Of a stretch of 64,000 nucleotides of DNA, positions 51,466 through 60,203 are shown piece by piece. Source of the DNA: CAYQDR01 sp964416315 (lineage in GTDB: Bacteria; Methylomirabilota; Methylomirabilia; Rokubacteriales; DASRDR01); assembly GCA_964416315.1 (NCBI GenBank), contig CAYQDR010000006.1, forward strand, positions 8,343-72,342. Reading direction: 5' to 3'. The position numbers and the translations under genes were made by a program. A model generated the notes under the pieces. The model was not told where the DNA came from, ran no database searches, and saw nothing but the letters and a program-made list of their open reading frames with translations. The stretch's first letter is position 1. Each line of letters opens with the position of its first letter.

Positions 51466-52659
51466 CTACGCGCCGCGGCGGATCGCCTCGGCCGGCGGCA
51501 GCCGGAGGATCCGCGTCGTCGCGTAGGTCCCCGCGATCACGCCCAGCGCCGCCGCGAAGGCCACGGCGAAGGCGAGGAGGCGCCCGGTGAAGAGGAAGAG
51601 CTGCTGCCCCGCCTGGGCCGCCCGTGCGTCCACGGCCACCCCGGCGCCGAGCGCGAGGAGCGTGCCGAGGACACCCCCCGACAGGCTCACGACGAGGCTC
51701 TCGCGCAGGACCTCCCCGAGGAGCTGGACGTCCGTCGCGCCGAGGGCCTGCTTGATCCCGAAGTCGCGGAGCCGCTCGAACATGGACGCCGCCATCGTGT
51801 TGGAGAGCGACAACCCGCCCACCAGGAGCCCGATGCCCCCGACGCCGGCGAGGAGCCAGGTGAAGAAGACAGTGGAGGCGGCGAGCCGGCGCGCGACCTC
51901 GCCGGGCGGGGCCACGTTCACCCCCGGCACCTCGCGCCGGATCCGCGCGGCGAGGGCGTCCGCGTCCACGCCGGGCGCCCACCCCACCGCGGCGCCCGTG
52001 TTCAGGTCCTCGCGCGCCACCGGACCGCCCGGCGCGAAGAGGAACCGGACAGTCGGGTCCAGGGCGAGCCAGAGGTCGCGCGCGTCCTCGAGGGGGACGA
52101 TCGCGAAGCGATCCGGGGCCGTGAGCAGGCGCTCGAGGATGCCCACGACCTCGAGCTCCCGATCGCCGACGCGGAGCCGGTCGCCGGGGCGGAGGCCGCG
52201 GGCCGCAGCGAAGTCCGCGCCCACGACGGCGCGGCCCCGATCGGCCGGGGCCAGGAACCGGCCGCGGGCGACCGGCAGCGTCGGGTAGTTCCGGTTCGGC
52301 GTCGGCACCGTCAGATCCACCCCCAGCACGAGCTCCTGGTTGATGCTGAACAGCTCGGAGGTCGCGGGATCGACCGGCACCATGACCTGCGCCTGGACGA
52401 CGCGAACGCCGGGGACCGCCCGGATCGCCTCGAGGGTGCGCCGGGGGAGGAGCCCGCCCGCGGTGAAGCCGGCGCCGCTCCCGATCCCCGCGCCCGCGAC
52501 CGAGATCTGGCCAAGCACGAACCGGTGGCCGCCCTCGATGAAGCGGCTGATCCGCTCGGCGAGCGCCCCGAGCGCGACGAGACCGGCCATCCCGACGGCG
52601 ATGCCCGTGATGGCGAACAGGTAGCCACGGGGCCACAGGCGTCGGGGAAGAGCCGGCAT
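51466..52659 (-). CDS. ABC transporter permease (MacB/FtsX family)
   Basis: 397 aa. One N-terminal TM helix (YLFAITGIAVGMAGLVALG), a large periplasmic MacB-core domain, then three C-terminal helices with the FtsX signature LSLSNTMAASMFERLRDFGI and KQALGATDVQLLGEVLRESL. ATG 52659 was chosen over the longer frame to 52737. Pairs with the LolD-type ATPase at 49120. Probably exports the product of the neighbouring biosynthetic genes or a lipoprotein. Confidence 0.88.
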   Translation of the reverse strand: MPALPRRLWPRGYLFAITGIAVGMAGLVALGALAERISRFIEGGHRFVLGQISVAGAGIGSGAGFTAGGLLPRRTLEAIRAVPGVRVVQAQVMVPVDPATSELFSINQELVLGVDLTVPTPNRNYPTLPVARGRFLAPADRGRAVVGADFAAARGLRPGDRLRVGDRELEVVGILERLLTAPDRFAIVPLEDARDLWLALDPTVRFLFAPGGPVAREDLNTGAAVGWAPGVDADALAARIRREVPGVNVAPPGEVARRLAASTVFFTWLLAGVGGIGLLVGGLSLSNTMAASMFERLRDFGIKQALGATDVQLLGEVLRESLVVSLSGGVLGTLLALGAGVAVDARAAQAGQQLFLFTGRLLAFAVAFAAALGVIAGTYATTRILRLPPAEAIRRGA

Positions 52660-52754
52660 CCCTCCGGTGCTACGCGTCGGCGCGTCGGGCCGTCGGCATC
52701 GGCCCCCGACCGCCTCCCACGTCCGGCGGGAATCCATCCCTGGTCCCGGCGGGG

Positions 52755-52860
52755 TGAGGCACGAGCGCGGCTAGGACGCAGGGAGGAGGAGGGCCGAGGC
52801 GTATGCCGCATACGTTGAGGCCCGCCGACGACCGAGGACGACGCCGGGCGACGCGCATCG
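52755..52860 (-). repeat. Intercistronic repeat, family 2, copy 2
   Basis: Shares the core GCCGAGGCGTATGCCGCATA...CGTTGAGGC with copy 1 (28 identical bases from 52794), then CCGA(n)G(n)CCGAGGACG(n)CG. Flanks are more diverged. It lies in the 216-bp gap between the FAD oxidoreductase and the permease, both on the minus strand. Confidence 0.7.
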
Positions 52861-52875
52861 CCCCGCCGGAGCGGT

Positions 52876-54159
52876 TCACCACGTCAGGCGGGATTCCACC
52901 GGCAGGCCGCGCCGCCGCCGGGCGCGCCGGGTGATCCGGGTGACCAGGAACACCAGCGCGAGGCGCGCCCGGAGCCAGAGCGGCCGGCGCAGGAACGCGG
53001 CGCCCGCGAGGACCGCCACCACGGCGTCCCGGAGGACCCGGGGCGGGCTCGGGGAGAGGAACACCTCGAGGAACGACGGGTCGTAGTAGCGGTCGATGAA
53101 GTCGAAGAACAGCCGCGCCCCACCGGCAATCCGCCGCCGGTACCGGTCGAAGCGGGCGGCGCGGAAGTCGCCGCGGCGGAACCCCTCGACGACGACCCGC
53201 GAGGCCAGCTCGGCGGACTGCATCGCGATGTAGACGCCGGTCGAGAAGATCGGATCCACGAACGTCACCGCGTCCCCGATCGCCACGAAGCGGTCGCCGA
53301 TCGCGGGCACGGTTCGGTACGAGAAGTTCGCCGCCGTCCACACCCCCGTCGTCCGGGTCGCCCGCGCGAGCCCCGCCCGGACGCTCGGACAGGCCGCGAT
53401 CATCTCGTCGAAGAGGCGCTCGACGGGGACCTGGCGGGCCTTGACGACGCGCTGGTGCAGGACGCAGCCGATGCTGGCGAGGTCCCCCGCGAAGGGGATC
53501 CACCAGAACCAGCCGTGCTCGAACAGGTAAATCCGGATGTGCCCCTCGAGCCGCCCCTCCCAGCGCTCCGCCCCGCGAAAATGGGCGAACAGGGCGACCT
53601 TCCCCAGGCTCGGCATCGGCTCGCGCCGCCCGAGCCGGGTGGCGGTGAGGGCGTCCCGGCCGCTCGCGTCCACGAGGAACGCCGCCTCGACCCGGTAGGA
53701 GCCGGCATCGTCGGTCCGGACGTCGAGCCGCACGCGATCGGCTTCAACGGCGACCTCGGCCACCTCCGCCCCCTCGAAGACCGCCGCCCCCTGCTTCATC
53801 GCGTGATCGAGGAGCAGCCGGTCGAAGTCGGCGCGCGGCACGTTGTAGGAGTGGTCGGCCATGGCCACGCGCGCCTGGAAGTTGAAGACCACCTGCCGGC
53901 CCTCGATCTCGTCGATGAACGCGGCGCCGTGCTTGCGGATGAAGCCTGCCGCCTCGAGGGCCGGCAGGAGGCCGAGGCGCTCGAAGAGGGGGACGTTGGC
54001 GGGCAGGAGCGACTCGCCGATGTGGAAGCGCGGGAAGCGCTCCCGCTCGAAGCACGCGACGTCGAGCCCGGCCCGCGCGAGGAGGGTCGCCGCCGTCGCG
54101 CCGGCCGGTCCGCCCCCGACCACGGCGACGTCGTACCGGCTCCGGATGCGGTCGGCCAT
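52876..54159 (-). CDS. FAD-dependent oxidoreductase (geranylgeranyl-reductase/halogenase-like)
   Basis: 427 aa. Seen: YDVAVVGGGPAGATAATLLARA, then RFHIGESLLPAN, and GD motif FVAIGDAVTFVDPIFSTGVY. The GESLLP and second GD motifs are typical of flavin-dependent halogenase-like and polyketide oxygenase-like proteins; the halogenase WxWxIP signature is changed to WFWWIP, so halogenation is possible but not shown. ATG 54159. Between GT2 and the exporter permease, so probably a tailoring enzyme. Confidence 0.85.
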   Translation of the reverse strand: MADRIRSRYDVAVVGGGPAGATAATLLARAGLDVACFERERFPRFHIGESLLPANVPLFERLGLLPALEAAGFIRKHGAAFIDEIEGRQVVFNFQARVAMADHSYNVPRADFDRLLLDHAMKQGAAVFEGAEVAEVAVEADRVRLDVRTDDAGSYRVEAAFLVDASGRDALTATRLGRREPMPSLGKVALFAHFRGAERWEGRLEGHIRIYLFEHGWFWWIPFAGDLASIGCVLHQRVVKARQVPVERLFDEMIAACPSVRAGLARATRTTGVWTAANFSYRTVPAIGDRFVAIGDAVTFVDPIFSTGVYIAMQSAELASRVVVEGFRRGDFRAARFDRYRRRIAGGARLFFDFIDRYYDPSFLEVFLSPSPPRVLRDAVVAVLAGAAFLRRPLWLRARLALVFLVTRITRRARRRRGLPVESRLTW

Positions 54160-54170
54160 CCCGTCCCCCC

Positions 54171-54917
54171 CTACGACTCGCCGGCCGCGGCCGGGACCCG
54201 ACGGCGGCCGAGCCCATCCGCCGCGAGCCGGTGGCCGGCCTCGCGCCACAGCTCCCGGGCGAGATACCAGGCGATGCGGCCGCCGTCGGCCAGCGCGCGG
54301 AACCGGCTCGCCCGCTCCAGCGGGTAGATCCGGCGGATCGGCACCGAGACGAGCCCGAATCCCGCCCGGACGCCGCGCACCAGCGCCTCGGTCTCGAGCA
54401 CGAACCCTTCCTCGCGGAGGGAGACGGCCCGCAGGAGCGCCGCCGGGTAGATGCGAAAGCCGCACTGCGTGTCGCGAACGTCGGCGCGGACGAGCCGCGT
54501 CACGAGCCAGTCGGCGGCGCGGATCGCCCCTCGGCGGAGCGAGGGCACGCGGTCGCCGTCCCCCGAAGCCAGCCGATCGCCGACCACGAGGGCCTCCGGG
54601 GCCGCCCGGGCCGCGGCGAGGAGGCCGGGCAGATCCGTCGGGTCGTGCTGGCCGTCGCCGTCGAGGGTCGCGACCGCGGTCGCGTTCCGCCGGAGCGCCT
54701 CGGCAAAGCCCCGGCGGAGGGCGGCGCCCTTGCCGGCGCGGCGCGGGCTGCGGAGCACGCAGGCCGCCCCGGCCGCCGCGGCGCGGACATCGCTCCCGTC
54801 GGTCGAGGCGTCGTCCACGACGATCACCGGGCAGACCTCGCGGAGCCGGCGGACGACGGCGCCCACGGTGGCCGCCTCGTTGAAGACCGGCACGACCGCG
54901 ACCAGGCTGCTCATCAT
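54171..54917 (-). CDS. Family 2 glycosyltransferase (DPM-like)
   Basis: 248 aa. Seen: VVPVFNEAATVGAVVRRL, VVDDASTDGS, metal motif LDGDGQHDP, and DTQCGFRIYPAAL, as in dolichyl/undecaprenyl-phosphate mannosyltransferases and polyene-cluster GT2 enzymes. No C-terminal membrane helices. ATG 54917 overlaps the preceding stop (ATGA). Would transfer a sugar to a lipid acceptor or to the cluster product. Confidence 0.88.
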   Translation of the reverse strand: MMSSLVAVVPVFNEAATVGAVVRRLREVCPVIVVDDASTDGSDVRAAAAGAACVLRSPRRAGKGAALRRGFAEALRRNATAVATLDGDGQHDPTDLPGLLAAARAAPEALVVGDRLASGDGDRVPSLRRGAIRAADWLVTRLVRADVRDTQCGFRIYPAALLRAVSLREEGFVLETEALVRGVRAGFGLVSVPIRRIYPLERASRFRALADGGRIAWYLARELWREAGHRLAADGLGRRRVPAAAGES

Positions 54918-56176
54918 GCCGCGGCGCGCTCGCGCCGCGCCGCGCCGGCGCGCTCGAGGAGCAGGGCGACGTGACCGCCGCCCCGCGCGAGGCCGTGGAC
55001 GAGCACGGTCTGGGCGGAGCGTGACCCGGCCCCGCCGTTCGTCGCGAAGGCGAAGCCCCCCCGCACCGGCGTCCGGAGGTCGGGGAGCGGTGGGAGCCGC
55101 CCGCCGCCGAGCGTCGCGACCGCCGCACCCGCCACGGCGAGCACCCCGAGGCCGGCGTGGTCGCCGGCGAGCGGCGTCAGCGCGGTGAGCCGGGGCCCGG
55201 ACGCACCCGGCGTCCCGAAGACCACCCCGATCAGGTCCAGCTCGCACACGTCTTGGGTCGGGTCCCCGCTCCCCGTGAGGTAGACGGCGTCCACCTCCGC
55301 CGGCTCGCGGCCGGCTCCCGCGAGGGCGCGGCGGATCACGGCCGGCGCGCGGCGGCGCCGCGTCGGGAACCCGTGGGCCGGCGCCGGCAGGTTGCCCCAG
55401 GCCACGCCCGTGAGGTCCGCGTAGACGCGCGCGCCGCGCGCCCGCGCGCTGTCCTCGGTCTCGAGCAGCACGGTCGTGGCGCCCTCGCCGAGCACCGTGC
55501 CGTTGGCGCGTCGGTCGAACGGCCAGCACCCCTCGGGCCCCGCCCCGCGCGGCGACGTCGTCCCGAGCCGCGTCAGCTCGCGGAAGACGATCGGGCACAG
55601 CTCGTCCACGCCGCCGGCGAGGACCGCCGGGGCCCGCCCCGCCGCGACGAGGCCGGCCGCGCGAGCCACGGCCAGCTCGCCCGCGATCCCCGCCTGGTTC
55701 ACCGTCAGCATGGGCCCGCGCGCCCCCAGGTTGATCGCCGCGAGCGCGGCCATCGCGTTCATGACCGTGTTCGGGAAGATCATCGGCGAGAGCCCCAGCG
55801 GGCCGCGGGCGAGGTAGCCCCGCGCGAACTCCTCCGACGACCGGAAGTCGCCCCACTGGGAGCCCAGGACGAGCCCGAGCCCCGGCAGCGCGCCGGCCTC
55901 GACGCCCGCGTCGGCCATCGCCAGTCGGCACGCGACCACGGCGAGCTGGCACACCCGGGAGAGCCGCCGCACCTCCTCCGGGGTCAGGTAGGGCGTGAGA
56001 TCCCCGACCTCGGCGCCCAGGTGGCTCCGGAGGCCCGCAGTCGGGAAGGCCCGGATCGGCCCGATGGCGGGCGTCCGCGCCAGGGCCTCCACCACGTCGG
56101 CGCCAACGCCGACGCCGAGCGCGCTGACGGTGCCGACACCGGTCACGAACACCCGATGCCTCGGCTCAGGCGGCAC
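54914..56176 (-). CDS. Ketosynthase-like protein without active-site Cys (chain-length-factor-like)
   Basis: 420 aa, full KAS II fold by length: VFVTGVGTVSALGVGVGAD start and FAFATNGGAGSRSAQTVLVH end. At the nucleophile position the sequence is TVNQAGIAGE, with no Cys; the HGTGT region reads LTGSGDPTQDV; and the GHT region is GDHAGLG. So it cannot be a normal condensing enzyme and is best explained as the regulatory partner (KS-beta/CLF) of the FabF-type gene directly upstream, which it overlaps by 11 bp. GTG 56176. Confidence 0.85.
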   Translation of the reverse strand: MPPEPRHRVFVTGVGTVSALGVGVGADVVEALARTPAIGPIRAFPTAGLRSHLGAEVGDLTPYLTPEEVRRLSRVCQLAVVACRLAMADAGVEAGALPGLGLVLGSQWGDFRSSEEFARGYLARGPLGLSPMIFPNTVMNAMAALAAINLGARGPMLTVNQAGIAGELAVARAAGLVAAGRAPAVLAGGVDELCPIVFRELTRLGTTSPRGAGPEGCWPFDRRANGTVLGEGATTVLLETEDSARARGARVYADLTGVAWGNLPAPAHGFPTRRRRAPAVIRRALAGAGREPAEVDAVYLTGSGDPTQDVCELDLIGVVFGTPGASGPRLTALTPLAGDHAGLGVLAVAGAAVATLGGGRLPPLPDLRTPVRGGFAFATNGGAGSRSAQTVLVHGLARGGGHVALLLERAGAARRERAAA

Positions 56177-57389
56177 CGGTCCCCCGACGGTCCGGGATCC
56201 GGCGGAAGAGCAGGCTGAGGTTCTGCCCGCCGAACCCGAGCGAGTTGGACATGGCGTACTCGAGGCGGACTCGCCTGGCCGCGCCCGCGACGCACTCGAA
56301 CGGGATCTCGGGGTCCGGCTCGCGGAGGTTCGCGGTCGGGGGGACCACGCCGTGGACGAGCGTCAGGACCGTCGAGACCGCCTCGAGCGCGCCCGCGGCC
56401 GCCATGGTGTGGCCGATGAGCGACTTGTTCGCGGTGAGGAGGACCGACTCCGGCCCGAAGACCTTCCGGATCGCGAGCGCCTCGGCCTGGTCGTTCTGCA
56501 CCGTGCCCGTCCCGTGGGCGTTGACGTGACCGACGGCGGCGGCTGGGACGCCGGCCCGCTCGAGCGCCTCCACCATCGCCCGGGCGCTCCCCTCGCCGTC
56601 GGGGTGGGGCGCGGTCATGTGATGGGCGTCGGTCGTCAGGCCGTAGCCGGCGAGCTCGACGTAGGGGCGCGCCCCGCGCGCAGCCGCGCGCGCCGCGTCC
56701 TCGAGGACGACGAACCCCGCGCCCTCGCCGAGCGACATCCCGCGGCGGTCGCGCGAGAACGGGCGGCACGGCTCCGGGTCGAGAAGCTTCAGGGCGTTGA
56801 AGCCCATGAAGCAGATCCGCGTGAGCGCATCCACGCCGCCGGCCAGCGCGATCGGGGTCACCCCGGTCTCGATGAGGTCGGCGGCGAGCCCGATCGCAGC
56901 GCTCCCCGAGCTGCACGCGAGGACCACCGTCTCCTTGGGACCGGTCGTCTGGTATCGCCGCGCCAGAAGCTCGGCGTGCGCCGTGGGCAGCACGGTGCGC
57001 AGCGCCGTCCGGCGCGCCGGGTCGTCCACGCCCTCGCGCTGGAGTCGCCAGTACCAGGTCTCGACCTCCAGCATGCCCCCGCCGATGCCGCCGACGACGA
57101 TCCCCGCCGGGGCGAGCTCGGCGCGCGTGAGGCCGGCGTCGGTGATGGCCTCGTCCGCCGCCGCGATGGCCAGCCGGTCCCCGCGCGGGCGGCGCCGGGA
57201 GGCCCGGCGGATCGCCACGTCCGGCGGCACCTCGGCGGCGATGCGCGAGCGGAACCCGTCGGTCTCGAAGAGCGTCACGGGCCCGATCACGCATCGGCCG
57301 GCGACGAGACCAGCCCAGAACGCCTCCTGCCCCAGCCCGTACGGGCTCGTGACCCCGACCCCGGTGACGACGACGCGCGGTCGAGTCAT
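56166..57389 (-). CDS. Beta-ketoacyl-ACP synthase II (FabF type), active
   Basis: 407 aa. Seen: RVVVTGVGVTSPYGLGQEAF, catalytic C159 in LACSSGSAAIG, first His in HVNAHGTGTVQND, second His in KSLIGHTMAAAGALE, and NSLGFGGQN. Elongates acyl-ACP chains with malonyl-ACP. ATG 57389 lies in the first of two 53-bp direct repeats, so the 5' flank (including another ATG) is duplicated. Makes a likely KS/CLF heterodimer with the next gene. Confidence 0.9.
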   Translation of the reverse strand: MTRPRVVVTGVGVTSPYGLGQEAFWAGLVAGRCVIGPVTLFETDGFRSRIAAEVPPDVAIRRASRRRPRGDRLAIAAADEAITDAGLTRAELAPAGIVVGGIGGGMLEVETWYWRLQREGVDDPARRTALRTVLPTAHAELLARRYQTTGPKETVVLACSSGSAAIGLAADLIETGVTPIALAGGVDALTRICFMGFNALKLLDPEPCRPFSRDRRGMSLGEGAGFVVLEDAARAAARGARPYVELAGYGLTTDAHHMTAPHPDGEGSARAMVEALERAGVPAAAVGHVNAHGTGTVQNDQAEALAIRKVFGPESVLLTANKSLIGHTMAAAGALEAVSTVLTLVHGVVPPTANLREPDPEIPFECVAGAARRVRLEYAMSNSLGFGGQNLSLLFRRIPDRRGTGAA

Positions 57390-57526
57390 TCGAGACCCCC
57401 CGCACCCCCGTCCCCTCCCACCCTTCGGGGGGAGGGGGGGACGCGCGGCCCTCGGCCCGCTCGCCCCCGGTGGGTCATTCGAGACCCCCCGCACCCCCGC
57501 CCCCTCCCACCCTTCGGGGGGAGGGG
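57385..57526. repeat. 53-bp direct repeat at the 5' end of the fabF-type gene
   Basis: 57385-57437 and 57474-57526 differ at one base, period 89 bp; each contains the start-codon region and a hairpin CCCCTCCCACCC-TTC-GGGGGGAGGGG. A third partial copy, CCCCCGCACCCCCG, is at 57591-57604. Consistent with slippage duplication. Confidence 0.85.
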
Positions 57527-57618
57527 AGCCCGGCGCTGCAGGCGCTCCTCGAGACGCCCAGGCGTGACGCCGCCTCCCTCATGCGGGTCCCCCGCACCCC
57601 CGGTTGACACCGGGTGTC

Positions 57619-57906
57619 TCACAGGGCCTCTCCCCGACCCTGCTCCCGCACGAAGCGGGCGAGCGCCCCCAGCGTGGCGAAGTGCGCCTGGACATGGACA
57701 TCCTCACCCTCCTCCACCACGACCCCGAAGCGCTCCTCCAGCGCGATGGCCAGCTCGATGAAGTCGAGCGAGTCCAGGCCGAGCGATCCCTCGACCCCCT
57801 TGGGCAACGGCGTCTCCGGGGAAATCGCCGCGACCGTCTTCGGGTCGAACCGAAGCCGCTTGACGACGATGTCTCGAAGCTCGTCGAGGATCGCCCGCTC
57901 GTCCAT
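57619..57906 (-). CDS. Acyl carrier protein
   Basis: 95 aa, slightly longer than FAS ACP. Phosphopantetheine attachment at S46 in SLGLDSLDFIELAIALEERF; acidic helix II as usual. ATG 57906. Sits between ketosynthase genes, so it is the dedicated carrier of this cluster rather than the primary fatty-acid ACP. Confidence 0.92.
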   Translation of the reverse strand: MDERAILDELRDIVVKRLRFDPKTVAAISPETPLPKGVEGSLGLDSLDFIELAIALEERFGVVVEEGEDVHVQAHFATLGALARFVREQGRGEAL

Positions 57907-57927
57907 CCGTCCTCCTCGGATTCCCGG

Positions 57928-58902
57928 TTACAAGGGCCAGAGCATCGCCGCGTAGTCCTGGCGCCACGCCGCCGTCGCGAGGCACGGGCCTTCGAGGCCC
58001 GACGCCCGCGCCCGGGCGAGGCCGATCAGGGGTCCGGACGCGAACGCCTCGCCGAGGTCGCCCACTCCCACGCGCGTCGCCGCCACGCCGCGCGCGGCGA
58101 GCGCCGCGGCCTCGAAGCGCCCGGGTCCGCGCCCCGGGACGCACCCGGCCAGCGTCCGCGGCCGACGATCCCGGAGGACCGCCTCGAGCACGGCGGCGAC
58201 GGACCCGGACGCCTCCCGTCCCGACGCGGCGGCAGACGCCCAGGCGAGCGGCTCGCCCCCGCCGGGCTCGACCAGGAGGCACGCGGCGCTCTCGATCAGA
58301 GGCCCGGCGTAGAGGCGCCGCGCGCGGGTGAAGAGGTCCCACACCTCGTGCACGGCCTCGACGGCCAGGACGAGGACGCGGTCCGCCACGCCGTCCGCGA
58401 GCCAGCGCGCGGCGACCCAGAGCCCCTGGAGGGCGGTCGGACCGCCCCCCATGAGGTTCACGTACGGCCCGCGGATCCCGTACTCGATCGTGACCTCCGC
58501 GGGCACGGCGCTCGGCGCCGTGTACGGGAAGTGGAGCGTCGTCGAGCCCTCGTCCTCGAGGAATGCCCGGTTCGCCGACGCGTACGCGGTCGCGCTCGCG
58601 TACAGCACCCCCGTGCGGGGGCCCGCCAGCGCCGCCGTGTCGAGCCCCGCGTCCCGGGCCGCCGCCCGGACGGCCGCGACGCCGAGGAGGCACTCGCGGG
58701 TCGCGCGCCGGAAGCGCTCCCCGGCGAACGCGGGCGTGGGCACGGCAACCAGGCCGCGCGCCCCCTCGGGACCCGCGGCGTCGGGCGCCGCCAGGCCCTC
58801 GCCCCAGCCCGTGAGGATGCCGGCGCCGCGGATCACCGGGGCCGGCGCCTGGGCGACCGGCACCGCGTGACGGACCTCGCGCTCGACGGTCGCCGGCGTC
58901 AT
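57928..58902 (-). CDS. Degenerate ketosynthase-like protein
   Basis: 324 aa, shorter than normal (about 410). Only the thiolase-like N-terminal half is recognisable: GVLYASATAYASANRAFLED, FPYTAPSAVPAEVTIEYGIR, VNLMGGGPTALQGL at the nucleophile elbow, where the Cys is replaced by Gly, and VLVLAVEAVHEVW. The C-terminal HGTGT and GHT motifs are missing. Looks like the KS-like priming or partner proteins found in aryl-polyene-type clusters. ATG 58902 overlaps the upstream KS stop as ATGA, so it is coupled with the active KS. Confidence 0.8.
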   Translation of the reverse strand: MTPATVEREVRHAVPVAQAPAPVIRGAGILTGWGEGLAAPDAAGPEGARGLVAVPTPAFAGERFRRATRECLLGVAAVRAAARDAGLDTAALAGPRTGVLYASATAYASANRAFLEDEGSTTLHFPYTAPSAVPAEVTIEYGIRGPYVNLMGGGPTALQGLWVAARWLADGVADRVLVLAVEAVHEVWDLFTRARRLYAGPLIESAACLLVEPGGGEPLAWASAAASGREASGSVAAVLEAVLRDRRPRTLAGCVPGRGPGRFEAAALAARGVAATRVGVGDLGEAFASGPLIGLARARASGLEGPCLATAAWRQDYAAMLWPL

Positions 58903-60116
58903 GCCGCCGCCAGGACCAGGGCGGCGTTGCAGCCGCCGAAGCCGAGGGAGGTGGACAGGCTGACGCGGGGCCGGTGGCGCCGCGCCTGGTTCGGGACGCA
59001 GTCGAGGTCGCAGCCCGGGTCGGCTTCGCCGTAGTTGAGGGTCGGCGGCACCTGGCCGTGACGGCCCGCGAGGAGGCACATGATCGCCTCCAGCGTGGCC
59101 GCCGCCCCCATCGTGTGGCCCAGGTGCGCCTTGATCGAATTCACCGGGATCGCATACGCGTGCCGCCCGAGGACGCGCTTGAGCACGTCGGTTTCGACCC
59201 GGTCACTGACGGGCGTCCCCGTCCCGTGCGCGCTGACGAGGTCGACCGCCTCGGGGCCCAGCCCCGCCTCGCTGAGCGCCTGGCGAACCGCCAGCTCGAG
59301 GCCGCGCCCCTCGGGGTCCGGCGCCGTGATGTGGGCGCCATCGGCGGTGCTCGCGTGGCCGAGCAGGAGCCCGAGCGGCGCCCCGTGGCCGCGCCCCCGG
59401 GCCGCCGCGGGCCGCTCCATGACGACGACCCCTGCCCCCTCGCCCAGGAGGATGCCGCTGCGCCGCCGGTCGAAGGGCCGCACCTCGTCGCGCGTGAGCG
59501 AGCGCAGCACGTTGAAGCCCCGCTGGACGAAGCGGCAGAGGACGTCCACGCCGCCCGCGAGCGCCCAGTCGGCGCGGCCGGCCCGGAGGAGGTCGGCTGC
59601 GACGCCGAGGCTGGTCGCCCCCGACGCGCAGGCCGTCGAAACCGTGAGGACCGGACCCGCCGCGCCGAGGGCGTGCGCGAGGTTCCAGGTGGGCCCGTCG
59701 TAGAGCGACCCGAGCAGGGCTCGGACGCCGCCGTGACCGCGCAGCGCGCGTCCCGCGTCATCGATCCCGCCGAGCGCGGTGCCGATCACGACGGCCACGC
59801 GCGCCGGATCCGGGAACCCACCAGCGAATCCGGCGCTCGTCAGCGCCTCCTCCGCTGCGCGCCGGAGGAAGCGGGAGGCACGGCAGGCGGGCGGCCGGCG
59901 TCCGTCGCGGGCGAGCGGCCCGAGGCCGCGCCCCTCGCGCGCGGCCAGCTTCTTCACCTCCCCAGCGCGCCCCACGCGCAGGTCGGCGACCGGGAAGCGC
60001 TCGATCTGCGAGATCCCGGAGACACCCGTGATGAGGCCCGCCCAGAACGCGTCGAGGTCATGCCCGATCGGGCTGACGACACCGGCGCCGGTGATGGCGA
60101 TCGGCTCAGCCGCCAT
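58899..60116 (-). CDS. Beta-ketoacyl-ACP synthase, active
   Basis: 405 aa. Seen: PIAITGAGVVSPIGHDLDAF, catalytic C163 in VSTACASGATSLG, SAHGTGTPVSD, NSIKAHLGHTMGAAATLEA and STSLGFGGCNAALV: full Cys-His-His set. ATG 60116. GC-rich inverted repeats in 60127-60161 follow the acyltransferase gene. Together with the degenerate partner it forms a second KS pair in this cluster. Confidence 0.9.
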   Translation of the reverse strand: MAAEPIAITGAGVVSPIGHDLDAFWAGLITGVSGISQIERFPVADLRVGRAGEVKKLAAREGRGLGPLARDGRRPPACRASRFLRRAAEEALTSAGFAGGFPDPARVAVVIGTALGGIDDAGRALRGHGGVRALLGSLYDGPTWNLAHALGAAGPVLTVSTACASGATSLGVAADLLRAGRADWALAGGVDVLCRFVQRGFNVLRSLTRDEVRPFDRRRSGILLGEGAGVVVMERPAAARGRGHGAPLGLLLGHASTADGAHITAPDPEGRGLELAVRQALSEAGLGPEAVDLVSAHGTGTPVSDRVETDVLKRVLGRHAYAIPVNSIKAHLGHTMGAAATLEAIMCLLAGRHGQVPPTLNYGEADPGCDLDCVPNQARRHRPRVSLSTSLGFGGCNAALVLAAA

Positions 60117-60203
60117 GATCGTCAGACAGGGGGGAGCCCCCTCCGGGGGACCCCCTCCCTGACCCCTCCACCTGGGGGTCGCACGCTCGTGCGTTGCCCT
60201 CGC

